Under the pieces are notes generated by a model. That model worked only from the letters and a program-made list of their open reading frames with translations, searched no databases and had not been told where the DNA came from. From assembly GCA_910577415.1 (NCBI GenBank), contig CAJTLK010000044.1:1-14903 (forward strand): a stretch of 14,903 nt of DNA, given 5' to 3'. Both the position numbers and the translations under genes were made by a program. The DNA is from an uncultured Oscillospiraceae bacterium. Its GTDB lineage: Bacteria; Bacillota; Clostridia; Oscillospirales; Oscillospiraceae. Position 1 is the stretch's first letter; every line of letters begins with the position of its first letter. This document shows, piece by piece, positions 1 to 7,404 of the stretch.

Positions 1-525
1 GTCCAACGCCTGCATGGGGTTGGTGTAGGTGGAGTCGGCGCTGAACACATGGTCCTCCACACCGGCCAGCACTCCCAGCTCCCCCTCCACGGTAACACCA
101 TAAAAATGGGCATATCTGACCACCTCGCGGGTCAAGTCCACATTCTCCTCATAGGGCAGATCGCTTCCGTCGATCATCACAGAGGTATATCCGCCGTCAA
201 TACATGCCTTGACGCTCTCTAAGCTCTTCCCGTGGTCCAGGTGCAGGGCGATGGGGATAGGACTGTCCGCGCCAAACCGTTTTACCACGTCACCCAGATT
301 CTTCGCCCCTGCGCTTTTGTCCTCCATGCTGCCGTGAAGAAAGTCCGGCGCTCCGCCCATAAAGGCGTTGGAAACCTCCGCCCCCTGGAGAATGGCGGGG
401 CTGTCCAGCAGCTCATGGATCTGAATGGCCGCCTGTACCTGCCCCACGCTGTTCATGTTGAACGCCCCCTGACCATAACCCATACGGTCAGCCGCCTCCA
501 GAATGGCGCGCATTGGTACTAACAT
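1..525 (-). CDS. Class II ketose-bisphosphate aldolase (fructose- or tagatose-1,6-bisphosphate), 3' end outside window
   Basis: The first 175 codons of a class II (zinc) aldolase are present; the frame is open to the left edge, so the C-terminal part is missing. The protein starts MLVPMRAILEAADRMGYGQG and has the family's early AFN-N segment. Its active-site motif LHLDHG lies at residues 94-99, with the catalytic Asp97 and zinc-ligand His98. The later VEGELG and GVEDH segments (about 146-159) are also typical. The remaining zinc histidines would lie beyond the edge. ATG at 525 is chosen because a run of seven G (532-538) sits 6 nt upstream as ribosome site. The enzyme would split a ketose bisphosphate into dihydroxyacetone phosphate and an aldehyde phosphate in the cytoplasm, directly after the phosphofructokinase-like enzyme encoded upstream. 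Fructose- and tagatose-type (GatY/KbaY) specificity cannot be separated here. An 18-bp operator-like palindrome lies just upstream. Confidence 0.9.
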   Translation of the reverse strand, partial: MLVPMRAILEAADRMGYGQGAFNMNSVGQVQAAIQIHELLDSPAILQGAEVSNAFMGGAPDFLHGSMEDKSAGAKNLGDVVKRFGADSPIPIALHLDHGKSLESVKACIDGGYTSVMIDGSDLPYEENVDLTREVVRYAHFYGVTVEGELGVLAGVEDHVFSADSTYTNPMQALD

Positions 526-555
526 CTTGATCCCCCCCGACAGTAATATCTCAGC

Positions 556-573
556 GTACACTCGTATGTATAT
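556..573. promoter_or_regulatory. Operator-like palindrome O3 before the aldolase gene
   Basis: GTACACTCGTATGTATAT matches operator O1 before tctC at 16 of 18 positions and has the same central CG. It lies in the 68-bp gap between the kinase and aldolase genes, beside a 7-bp inverted repeat (575-581 with 593-599) that spans the kinase stop codon. No convincing -35/-10 pair is visible here, so it may be an internal roadblock, a looping partner for the tctC operators, or the operator of a weak promoter. Binding by the LacI-family protein encoded at 1795-2802 is inferred. Confidence 0.65.
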
Positions 574-593
574 CGGATAAAAAAACAACGACT

Positions 594-1760
594 TTATCCT
601 CGCAACCGGGCAAAGCTCCGCAGGGGACCTCCCAGCAGGGGGCGGCACCAATCTACAAAGGCGTCAGTCACATCATTCCCCGCCGCATTGATAAACGTCT
701 CCGGCATGGTCCGCTCGGCCAGCATCACCTGCTCCACTGGGATCAGGCAGGTCTCCACACGGTATTCCTCACCGGCCATGCGTTCAAAGCCCACCATCAC
801 GCCGCTCTCCCCCCGGACGGCGGCTCTTACCGCCTCCCTGCCGGCGAGGATAGCCTCCTCCCGGTCCACCGGAGACTGGAAGGCGATGCTGGCCCGGCCA
901 CAGATACCGGGTTTTTCGCTCCTGGCCTTGATCCCTAATTCTCTGATGATAAGGTTGGCCAAATGGGAGCCTACATCACCATAATAGACCGCGCGGCCCA
1001 CCTGGAAAACAGGCTCCACGACAGGCTCTCCCCCAGCATTTCTCAGTCCCTCGCTGGCTACCACCAGGATACCGCCCTTTTGTCTCCGCAAGCGTTCTAC
1101 ATCATCCAAAAAGCGTCTCTCATCAAAAGCCCGCTCGGGCAAATAGATCAGGTCCGGTCCATCGCCGTTTCCACTGCGGGCCAAAGCGCTGGCCGCCGCA
1201 AGCCATCCGGCGTTGCGCCCCATGGCCTCCAGCACACATACGTGGATAGGCAGCGCCCGGAGGTCCTGGCTCACCTCGCTGACGGTGCCCGCAAGGTACC
1301 GGGCGGCGCTCCCAAATCCGGGCGCATGGTCCGTTACCGCAATGTCGTTGTCAATGGTCTTGGGGATACCCACCACACAGACCTCAACTCCCGCCCTTTG
1401 GCAAGCGTGATAGACTTTGCCGCAGGCATCCATCGAGCCATTCCCGCCGGTGAAAAACACATAGCGGATATCCCTCTTTTTCAGGACCCGGGCAATATCG
1501 TCATAGTCCTCGCCCTCCAGCGGGTCCCGTGACGTTCCAATGGCCGACGCCGGAGTGAAGGGCAGTAGCTCCAGCTCAGCGCCGGAGACAGCAAACAGGT
1601 CAATAAGCTCTTCCCGTACAATGGCCCCTGCCCCGCCTGCCGCCGCGTAAAAGTTTTTGATCTCCGAATGGCGCTTTGCCTCACAAATGGCTCCGTACAG
1701 CGACGCGTTGATCACCGCCGTAGGCGCGCCGCCATGTACGATCAGCGCGTTTGCCGACAC
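594..1760 (-). CDS. 6-phosphofructokinase family protein (PPi- or ATP-dependent)
   Basis: This is a cytoplasmic sugar-phosphate kinase of about 388 residues that would phosphorylate fructose-6-phosphate or a similar ketose phosphate at C1, feeding the aldolase downstream. Visible motifs are the N-terminal GGAPTAVINASL loop, IGTSRDP, the donor-site motif GGNGSMD (about 105-111), PKTIDND (133-139), MGRNAGW for the sugar phosphate, and YLPERAF. In classical numbering the donor-discriminating residues are Gly104 and Lys124. Lys124 is usual in pyrophosphate enzymes and Gly104 in ATP enzymes, so the donor is ambiguous. The Asp of the usual GGDG is Asn. GTG at 1760 is preferred (AAGGAG at 1770-1775, 9 nt away). 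TTG at 1763 (6 nt away) is possible; TTG at 1769 abuts the ribosome site and is unlikely. It follows the regulator gene by about 34 nt and is probably co-transcribed with it and with the aldolase. Confidence 0.88.
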   Translation of the reverse strand: MSANALIVHGGAPTAVINASLYGAICEAKRHSEIKNFYAAAGGAGAIVREELIDLFAVSGAELELLPFTPASAIGTSRDPLEGEDYDDIARVLKKRDIRYVFFTGGNGSMDACGKVYHACQRAGVEVCVVGIPKTIDNDIAVTDHAPGFGSAARYLAGTVSEVSQDLRALPIHVCVLEAMGRNAGWLAAASALARSGNGDGPDLIYLPERAFDERRFLDDVERLRRQKGGILVVASEGLRNAGGEPVVEPVFQVGRAVYYGDVGSHLANLIIRELGIKARSEKPGICGRASIAFQSPVDREEAILAGREAVRAAVRGESGVMVGFERMAGEEYRVETCLIPVEQVMLAERTMPETFINAAGNDVTDAFVDWCRPLLGGPLRSFARLRG

Positions 1761-1794
1761 CAAGACCAACTCCTTCTTTCCGAGGCCGCACCAC

Positions 1795-2802
1795 TCAGCC
1801 CGTGCTGCCCCGCTCTATAATTTCAGTGGCAAAATGAGGCGTCTGCGCGACGGTCTCCCCATCCCGCAGACGATAGATCCGCTCAATGGCCTCCCGGCAG
1901 ATCCCATCATCCTCCAAACGGATGGAGGTCAGGGTGGGCGTGACCAGATTGCAGATACTGGAATCGTCAAACCCGATCACTTTGATCTCCTGGGGGACCC
2001 GGTACCCCTGCTCCATCAGTCCTTGCATAGCATAACAGGCCACCCTGTCGTTTCTGCCCACCACAGCGTCCACCGGATGGGCTTTGGCAAACTTCTCCAG
2101 CTTGCGCTGCATCATCTGCGCATCCACACAGCCGCTGACGATCCTTCCTTCCCACTCCAGCCCAAGCTCCTCGCAGGCCGTTATAAAGCCGGAAAGGCGG
2201 CAGTCGTTCCTGTCGCTGAAATGGTTTCGGGCGGAAAAGCGGTCTATGTATACGAAATTCCGGCAGCCCTTATCATAGAGGAAACGCACCGCGCTCTGAG
2301 CGCCATGCTTCAGTCCCGTTCCGATCTTCGCGGCGCCCTCCACCGACACATACTCATGGGTCAGCAGCAACACCACAGGGATACCCGCCTGAATAAACTC
2401 CCGGATATATTGCTCATCCAGCTGCAGCGAGCTGATAATGATCCCGTCAAACCTGCGGCGGATGACCTGCCGGACAAACTCCGGGTCATTCCGGGTGGCA
2501 CAGAGGGTGACGACGCTCCCCTTTTCGTAGGCGTATTGATCCATTCCCCGCATCATATGGCCCAGACGCTCATTGGCGGGACTGTCTACAATGAACAGGA
2601 TCTGACCGCTGTTTTTCCCCCGGAGGGCCAGGGCAATATTATTGGGCGAATAGTTCAGTTCCCGAGCAGCCTTCAAAACACGCTCCCGCTTATCCTGGTC
2701 CACATAGCGGTTATTGTTCATCACATAGGACACCACTGTCACGCTTACGCCCGCCCGCTCCGCCACATCGGCCCGTGTGGCACATTTGATCCTACCCGCC
2801 AT
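1795..2802 (-). CDS. LacI-family transcriptional regulator
   Basis: A 335-residue protein of normal family length. The N-terminus carries a LacI helix-turn-helix (TRADVAERAGVSVTVVSYVMNN, about 9-30), then the YSPNNIALALRGK hinge (about 51-63), and then a periplasmic-binding-protein-like sensor domain that ends with the usual IGFDDS...LTSIRLE segment. At the positions equivalent to LacI 17, 18 and 22 it has Val, Thr and Tyr. ATG at 2802 has AAGGGGA 8 nt upstream. It has its own promoter after the dehydrogenase gene and lies in the middle of the catabolic cluster, so local control is the simplest reading. Three copies of an 18-bp palindrome with a central CG, typical of LacI-family sites, are the likely targets. 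The inducer is unknown; a sugar or sugar phosphate from this pathway is plausible. Confidence 0.93.
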   Translation of the reverse strand: MAGRIKCATRADVAERAGVSVTVVSYVMNNNRYVDQDKRERVLKAARELNYSPNNIALALRGKNSGQILFIVDSPANERLGHMMRGMDQYAYEKGSVVTLCATRNDPEFVRQVIRRRFDGIIISSLQLDEQYIREFIQAGIPVVLLLTHEYVSVEGAAKIGTGLKHGAQSAVRFLYDKGCRNFVYIDRFSARNHFSDRNDCRLSGFITACEELGLEWEGRIVSGCVDAQMMQRKLEKFAKAHPVDAVVGRNDRVACYAMQGLMEQGYRVPQEIKVIGFDDSSICNLVTPTLTSIRLEDDGICREAIERIYRLRDGETVAQTPHFATEIIERGSTG

Positions 2803-2845
2803 TCGCTGTGTCCCCTTTCAAACGTTCCGTCTTTTTGACAAATAA

Positions 2846-2874
2846 ATCATACACAACTCCCGGTGGGATTGCAA
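2846..2874 (-). promoter_or_regulatory. Promoter for the LacI-family gene
   Basis: On the minus strand a -35 box TTGCAA (2869-2874) and a -10 box TATGAT (2846-2851) are separated by exactly 17 bp, about 45 bp before the start codon. This allows lacI-pfk-aldolase to be expressed separately from the transporter/sulfatase genes. No terminator is visible after the dehydrogenase stop, so read-through is also likely. The -10 region contains TTGTGTATGAT, which weakly resembles one operator half-site; autoregulation is only a suggestion. Confidence 0.7.
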
Positions 2875-2905
2875 ATAATTTTACTTTTTTGTACTCTTTT
2901 TCTTA

Positions 2906-3925
2906 TCAGAGTTCAACCACGACCTTCAGGTAATCTCCCGGATGCTCTATCATGTCCTGGATCGTGGTCTCGGTCTCCTCCAGCGGAATGGTCTTTGTGA
3001 TCATTTGGGGGATGGACAGCACGCCGTCCTGAAGCAGCTTGATTGCTTCAGGGAACTTACCGCAGGAATTTCGGGAGGGCAGAACATCGATCTCCTTCTG
3101 CATCAGCCGTGTCTGATTCAGGCTCGTCATACCGTGGGGCCAGCCCACCAGAGCGATCCGCCCGCCGTGCCACACATAGTCGTGCATTGCGGCATGGATG
3201 GGCGCGGCGCCGGTACACTCGATCAGCGCCTGGGCCATACTGCCCCCGGTCACTTCCTTCAAATATTCCACCAGGTCCCCATTTTTGCTGTTAAAGACAT
3301 AGGGCATCCCCAGCTCCCGCCGGGCAAAGTCCAGCCGCTCCTGCACCACATCCACCAGAATCGGCACCGCGCCATAGCTCCGACAGCCAAAGGCAGCCAT
3401 CAGCCCGATGGTCCCCGCTCCGGTGATGACCACATAGTCCCCGGCGCTCACCCTGGCCCGGGTAATGCCGTGAAGACCAATGGTCAGCGGCTCTACCAGC
3501 GCGGCACGGATAAAGTCCAGCTCGTCGGGAAGCTGATAGCAAAGACGGATAGGATGGGAAAAGTACTCGGTCATCATGCCGTCTTTATGAACACCGCATA
3601 CATGGAGGTCCGCACAGTTGTTGAAACGCCCTTCTTTACACATATGGCAGGTAAAATCGGGCACATAGGGCTCTAACGCCACCCGGTCTCCCACCTTGAG
3701 GCCCTGCTCATTTTCCCCGACCTCCACAATGGTGCCCACACCCTCATGGCCCAGGCCGTGGATGGGGTACTTCATGGTGGGATTACTCCCCCGGTATGCT
3801 GTAACGTCTGAGCCGCAGATGCCGCAGGCTTCGATCTTGACAATGGCGTTGCCCGGAGTCAGTGTCGGCCTGGGCAGGTCCTCCAGGACCAGCTTCCCCG
3901 GTTCAAAAATAGAAAGTGTACGCAC
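2906..3925 (-). CDS. Zinc-dependent alcohol/polyol dehydrogenase (sorbitol/threonine dehydrogenase type)
   Basis: A 339-residue medium-chain dehydrogenase, probably NAD-dependent. Catalytic-zinc residues are Cys37 in CGICGSD (34-40), His60-Glu61 in GHEGVG, and Glu145 in VEPLTIG. The structural-zinc lobe reads PDFTCHMCKEGRFNNC: Cys93, Cys96 and Cys104 are present, but the first expected Cys is Asp90. The Rossmann fold shows GAGTIG (169-174) and an acidic Asp192 after the second strand, favouring NAD over NADP. GTG at 3925 is the start, with GGAGGA about 7 nt upstream; the sulfatase gene ends only 27 nt before it. The likely role is oxidation of a secondary alcohol on the desulfated sugar or polyol to a keto group. 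By similarity it could be a galactitol-phosphate-, sorbitol- or threonine-type enzyme; substrate cannot be read from sequence. Confidence 0.9.
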   Translation of the reverse strand: MRTLSIFEPGKLVLEDLPRPTLTPGNAIVKIEACGICGSDVTAYRGSNPTMKYPIHGLGHEGVGTIVEVGENEQGLKVGDRVALEPYVPDFTCHMCKEGRFNNCADLHVCGVHKDGMMTEYFSHPIRLCYQLPDELDFIRAALVEPLTIGLHGITRARVSAGDYVVITGAGTIGLMAAFGCRSYGAVPILVDVVQERLDFARRELGMPYVFNSKNGDLVEYLKEVTGGSMAQALIECTGAAPIHAAMHDYVWHGGRIALVGWPHGMTSLNQTRLMQKEIDVLPSRNSCGKFPEAIKLLQDGVLSIPQMITKTIPLEETETTIQDMIEHPGDYLKVVVEL

Positions 3926-3952
3926 ACTCAGTCCTCCTCGCCGCGTGAGTGC

Positions 3953-5329
3953 TCAATCCAGATGATTGGGCTTTATTACCTTGCAGAAAAAGTCATCCAC
4001 CAGCCCATCCTTAGACTCCCGCATATATTGAAGCATCTTCCGGCGCATTTTCTCCACGATATCCCGGTATTCCGGCAGTTCCAGCAGATTATGCAGGGCA
4101 TGGGGGTCCACTTCCTTGTCATAGAGCTCTTCGGGGACCCGATAGGTAAAGAATTCCGCCCGCTGACGGATGGCGGGATCCGTCTTTCCCGCCTCCTCCA
4201 TGGCCTTAAAGGTCAACCCCTCGGTAGATTCATTCAGGAACCGGCACTCTCCGTCCGACCAACCGTTAAAAATGTAAATGAATCGTTTGTCCTGAACGCA
4301 GCGCATAGGGAAGCTCAGGGCCTTTTTCGTAATGTGGTTATTGGCCGTTTTGAACATCAGGGTAAAAATGTCCTCGTGGCATTCTTCCCCCGCCAAAAGG
4401 GTATTCTTAAAGGACGCTCCGTCACAGTCCTGAATGGGCTCCAGCGCCAGAATGTCCAAAATGGTGGGGGTATAGTCTACGCCGTTGATCAGCGCCTCGC
4501 TCACGGTCCCCGCCTTGATATGACCGGGCCAGCGAACGATATAGGGACTGTGGGTACTGTGCAGGTAACAGTTGGTTTTTGCGTAAGGAAGGGCCATGCC
4601 GTTGTCGCTCAGGAAAAGCACCATTGTGTCCTCTTCATGTCCGCACTCCCGCAAGGCGTCCAAAATACGGCCCACCGTCTGATCCGCCCGATGGACGGAG
4701 GCATAGTACCAGGCCAGCTCCCGCCGCACGTCGGGCAGGTCCGGAAGGCACCCAGGAACATAGACCTCTTCCGGTTCATAGGTCACGTCGGCGTGATAGT
4801 GGCGGCCAAAATACTTCAGTTCATCCTCCGCGCCGGCAAAGGGACGGTGCGGATCGTGGGAATTGATCATGGCAAAGAAGGGCTTCCCCTCCCGGTCCGC
4901 CGCCTGAAAGAGCTTTTTGCTCTCTTCATAGTAGACCTCCGGGTCGCGGCCCTGTCCCATCTCCTCACACAGAGTGCGCACATAGGTATCCCAGCAGAAT
5001 TTCTCTTTGGGCGCCACATGGTCCTCCTTACCGATGATACCGTTATAGTATCCGGCGGCTCTGGTCTTTTCTGTCAGAGTGGAAACACCACAGTCAATAT
5101 CCTCAAAGCCTCTGGCCCCGTTGTGGTGAGGATACCGCCCCGTTAAAAGCACACTGCGGGAGGGTTGGCATACCGCCACAGTAATATGGCCCTGCTCCAG
5201 CCGCATTCCCTCCGCCGCCAACCGGTCTAAGTTGGGCGTGATACCTGGCATGGGATTTCCAAAACAGCCCACCGAATCGCAGTTCATATCATCCACTGTG
5301 ATCAGCAGAACATTCAATCGTTTGGACAT
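3953..5329 (-). CDS. Cys-type arylsulfatase-family sulfatase, N-sulfoglucosamine sulfohydrolase-like
   Basis: A 458-residue alkaline-phosphatase-fold sulfatase. Calcium-site aspartates lie in TVDDMN (Asp13, Asp14). The formylglycine motif CQPSR is at 54-58 with Cys54 as the modified residue, followed by LLTGRYPHHNG. Further active-site segments are GKEDHV (Lys101, His104), HDPHRPF (158-164), SDNG (241-244) and Lys251. The arrangement YNGIIGK-x-HV, HDPHR and VDYTPTILD resembles human SGSH, so an SGSH-like (heparan N-sulfatase) subfamily is likely. There is no signal peptide or lipobox, so it should act in the cytoplasm on imported substrate. ATG at 5329 is preferred (AGAGGT 6 nt upstream); ATG at 5347 is the alternative. 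The Cys, rather than Ser, fits activation by the anSME encoded at 8769-9899. N-sulfate or O-sulfate specificity is unproven. Confidence 0.92.
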   Translation of the reverse strand: MSKRLNVLLITVDDMNCDSVGCFGNPMPGITPNLDRLAAEGMRLEQGHITVAVCQPSRSVLLTGRYPHHNGARGFEDIDCGVSTLTEKTRAAGYYNGIIGKEDHVAPKEKFCWDTYVRTLCEEMGQGRDPEVYYEESKKLFQAADREGKPFFAMINSHDPHRPFAGAEDELKYFGRHYHADVTYEPEEVYVPGCLPDLPDVRRELAWYYASVHRADQTVGRILDALRECGHEEDTMVLFLSDNGMALPYAKTNCYLHSTHSPYIVRWPGHIKAGTVSEALINGVDYTPTILDILALEPIQDCDGASFKNTLLAGEECHEDIFTLMFKTANNHITKKALSFPMRCVQDKRFIYIFNGWSDGECRFLNESTEGLTFKAMEEAGKTDPAIRQRAEFFTYRVPEELYDKEVDPHALHNLLELPEYRDIVEKMRRKMLQYMRESKDGLVDDFFCKVIKPNHLD

Positions 5330-5356
5330 AACGATACCTCTTTTCATACGCTCCGC

Positions 5357-6826
5357 TCAGCGGGCGTTCTTTTTGTTTTTATTCTTAAACAGCGGGATCA
5401 ATAAAACCGCAACGGCAATGGCAAGGAATACCAGGGACAAGGGCTTTGTGAAAAAGATGGAGATGCTCCCCTTGGACAAGACCATAGCCCGGCGCAGGTT
5501 CGTCTCGGTAAGAGAACCCAGGACCAGGGCAATCACCAGCGGAGACAACGGGTAGCCAAAACGCTTGAGCCAGTATCCAAAAAAGCCGCAGGTCATAACA
5601 ATAGCGATGTCAAAGACCAAATTGCGTACGGAAAATCCGCCCAGCGTGCAGAAGATCATGATGCAGGGGATCAAAACCTCCACTGGCACCCGGGTCACGT
5701 TGACGAACAGTCGCAAAAACACATTTCCCTGAAAGAACATGAAAATATTGATGAGCACCAGTCCCCCCATGATACACCAGACCCAGAACTTGTCTTCCGT
5801 AAACAGGGCGGGACCGGGTATCACTCCCTGCATGGTCAGCGCGCCAAACAAAACCGCCATTCCTGCGTCGCCGGGGACCCCCAAGGTCAGCAGCGGGATC
5901 AGGGCCGCTCCCGTCACCGCGTTGTTCGCGGTTTCGGGCGCCAGGATCCCTTCCACGCTGCCCTGGCCAAACTTTTCCGGCGTCTTTGAGCCGCTCTTGG
6001 TAATGTTGTAGCTCAGAAACGCGGCAATGGCTCCGCCCGTTCCCGGCACCGCGCCGATAAATGACCCCAGTACCGCCGAACGAAGCATGGTCCACCAGTA
6101 TTTGAGCATGTCCCGGAGCTTGACCGTGGCCTTTTGATAGGTCACGACTGTATCGTTTCCCTTTTCATTGGTGTAGCTCTTTGTCAGGATCTCTCCAACC
6201 GCGAATACCCACAGCAGCAGGGCCGCAGTGGTGATCCCTCCCAGCAGCTCGCTGCGTCCAAAGCGAAACCGGGAAAGTCCCTCGATGGGGTCGATCCCCA
6301 CGGTAGACAGCAGCAGTCCCATGCCCGCCATAACGATCCCCTTAATGATATCTTTTCCGCTGATGGCAATCACCACGCTCAGGCCAAAGATACACAGGGA
6401 GAAATATTCTGCGGGGCCAAAGTTCAGGGCAAATTGCGCGATCACCGGCGCCAAAAACATCAGGGCCAGACAGCTGAACAAACCGCCAAAGGTAGAGCCT
6501 ACCAAAGCCGCCTTCAATGCGTCACCGGCCCGCCCTTTCTGCGCCAGCGGATATCCGTCCAGCACTGTGGCCGCCGCGTTGGGCGTTCCCGGCGTATTGA
6601 TGAGGATTGCGGTAATAGAGCCGCCATAGGTAGCGCCGCAATAAGCGCCCAAAAGCAAAAACATCCCCGGCAGGGAGGACATGCCAAAAGTAAAAGGCAA
6701 CAGCACTGTAATGGCCAGGATCACCGACAATCCAGGCAAGGCGCCAATAATGATCCCTGCCGCTATGCCAAGATTCATCATCAGCAGATTAAAGGGTTCC
6801 AAGATCTCCAGCATCGTTTCCAGCAT
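5357..6826 (-). CDS. tctA: Tripartite tricarboxylate transporter, large permease TctA
   Basis: A 489-residue hydrophobic protein with about 11-12 membrane segments and family signatures: GALPGLSVILAITVLLPFTF near the N-terminus, GGSITAILINTPGTPNAAAT, and in the second half PGTGGAIAAFLSY followed by ETANNAV-TGAALIPLLTLGVPGD. It forms the transport channel with TctB and takes substrate from the TctC lipoprotein, using an ion gradient rather than ATP. ATG at 6826 is chosen because AGGAGG, embedded in the tctB stop region, is 7 nt upstream; GTG at 6832 is too close. It ends in a lysine/asparagine-rich tail, and the sulfatase gene begins 27 nt further on, so the two are probably translated from one mRNA. 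Known family substrates are mostly carboxylates, with some sulfonates. Confidence 0.95.
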   Translation of the reverse strand: MLETMLEILEPFNLLMMNLGIAAGIIIGALPGLSVILAITVLLPFTFGMSSLPGMFLLLGAYCGATYGGSITAILINTPGTPNAAATVLDGYPLAQKGRAGDALKAALVGSTFGGLFSCLALMFLAPVIAQFALNFGPAEYFSLCIFGLSVVIAISGKDIIKGIVMAGMGLLLSTVGIDPIEGLSRFRFGRSELLGGITTAALLLWVFAVGEILTKSYTNEKGNDTVVTYQKATVKLRDMLKYWWTMLRSAVLGSFIGAVPGTGGAIAAFLSYNITKSGSKTPEKFGQGSVEGILAPETANNAVTGAALIPLLTLGVPGDAGMAVLFGALTMQGVIPGPALFTEDKFWVWCIMGGLVLINIFMFFQGNVFLRLFVNVTRVPVEVLIPCIMIFCTLGGFSVRNLVFDIAIVMTCGFFGYWLKRFGYPLSPLVIALVLGSLTETNLRRAMVLSKGSISIFFTKPLSLVFLAIAVAVLLIPLFKNKNKKNAR

Positions 6827-6838
6827 ATCCACACCTCC

Positions 6839-7324
6839 TCAGGGCAGATTGATCTTCAAAAGGTACTGGAAGACTACATACATCAGTCCGCCCACCACAT
6901 ACACGCTCACATAGTGCTTCCACTTCCGATCCCTCAGGATCGCCAGCACCAGCGTCGTACACAGCAGAGTGGACAGCAGGTAGCCGAGGCGTTTAAAGAG
7001 AAGCATATATACTATGCACACCCCAAAAACCAGCAGCGCCCGAAACTCTCCCGCCCAGTTTACCGGGGTCCCCCTTTGCACCCCCTCCACCTTACGCAGT
7101 CTGAGATAGCGCAGGGCGTTCAGTATAAGCTCCAGAGCAGCGGCCACCAGGATCATCACACACGCAAAATAGGGAAAGGTCCGGCTGGTCACTCCTGTGG
7201 CGCTTCCTCCCCACAGGGTCTTCAGGCTGATCTCCCGGGGGATACCCCAAAAGATCATAAACAGACTGAACACAATGAAGACAAGGGAAACGGCCATGTC
7301 CTTTCTGCACTTGCTCTGCTCCAC
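6839..7324 (-). CDS. tctB: Tripartite tricarboxylate transporter, small membrane subunit TctB
   Basis: A small membrane protein of about 161 residues with four predicted hydrophobic segments (near residues 10-30, 45-65, 95-130 as a pair, and 140-157), matching TctB size and topology. It contains the usual RTFPYFACVMILVAAALELI segment after the first helix and the cytoplasmic loop. GTG at 7324 is preferred because GAGGTGA lies 5 nt upstream; GTG at 7333 is in frame but has no spaced ribosome site. Position between the binding-protein gene and tctA is the standard C-B-A order. The tctA ribosome site overlaps its stop codon, implying translational coupling. Sequence conservation in this family is low, so the call leans on context as well. 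Confidence 0.88.
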   Translation of the reverse strand: MEQSKCRKDMAVSLVFIVFSLFMIFWGIPREISLKTLWGGSATGVTSRTFPYFACVMILVAAALELILNALRYLRLRKVEGVQRGTPVNWAGEFRALLVFGVCIVYMLLFKRLGYLLSTLLCTTLVLAILRDRKWKHYVSVYVVGGLMYVVFQYLLKINLP

Positions 7325-7345
7325 TATCGTCACCTCATTTACATT

Positions 7346-7372
7346 GTTGGGCGCCCCTGTGGGGCGCCCAAC
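7346..7372 (-). other. Strong intercistronic hairpin between tctC and tctB
   Basis: Two perfect 12-nt arms (GTTGGGCGCCCC at 7346-7357 and its complement at 7361-7372) enclose a 3-nt loop. The hairpin starts about 32 nt after the tctC stop and is not followed by a U-run on the minus strand. It therefore looks more like a 3' stabiliser or partial attenuator that keeps the binding protein more abundant than the membrane subunits than a full terminator. Confidence 0.75.
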
Positions 7373-7404
7373 GGAGTCAAAACCACACTTTCTTCCGGTC
7401 TTCT

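Noticed and set aside
575..599. GGATAAA/TTTATCC hairpin over the kinase stop as a terminator
   Set aside because: The stem is only 7 bp and AT-rich, the T-run lies inside the loop rather than after the stem, and the aldolase gene follows directly.
1657..2838. Long plus-strand open frame opposite the LacI-family gene
   Set aside because: It is antisense to a protein with clear family motifs, has no ribosome site and shows no recognisable domain.
3915..3928. AGTGTACGCACACT near the dehydrogenase start as a fourth operator
   Set aside because: It is palindromic with a central CG, but its half-sites (AGTGTA/CACACT) have the reverse order to the TACACA/TGTGTA of the other operators, and it overlaps the start codon.
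3962..5146. Long plus-strand open frame opposite the sulfatase
   Set aside because: The minus strand carries all sulfatase active-site motifs; the opposite frame is a GC-rich shadow.
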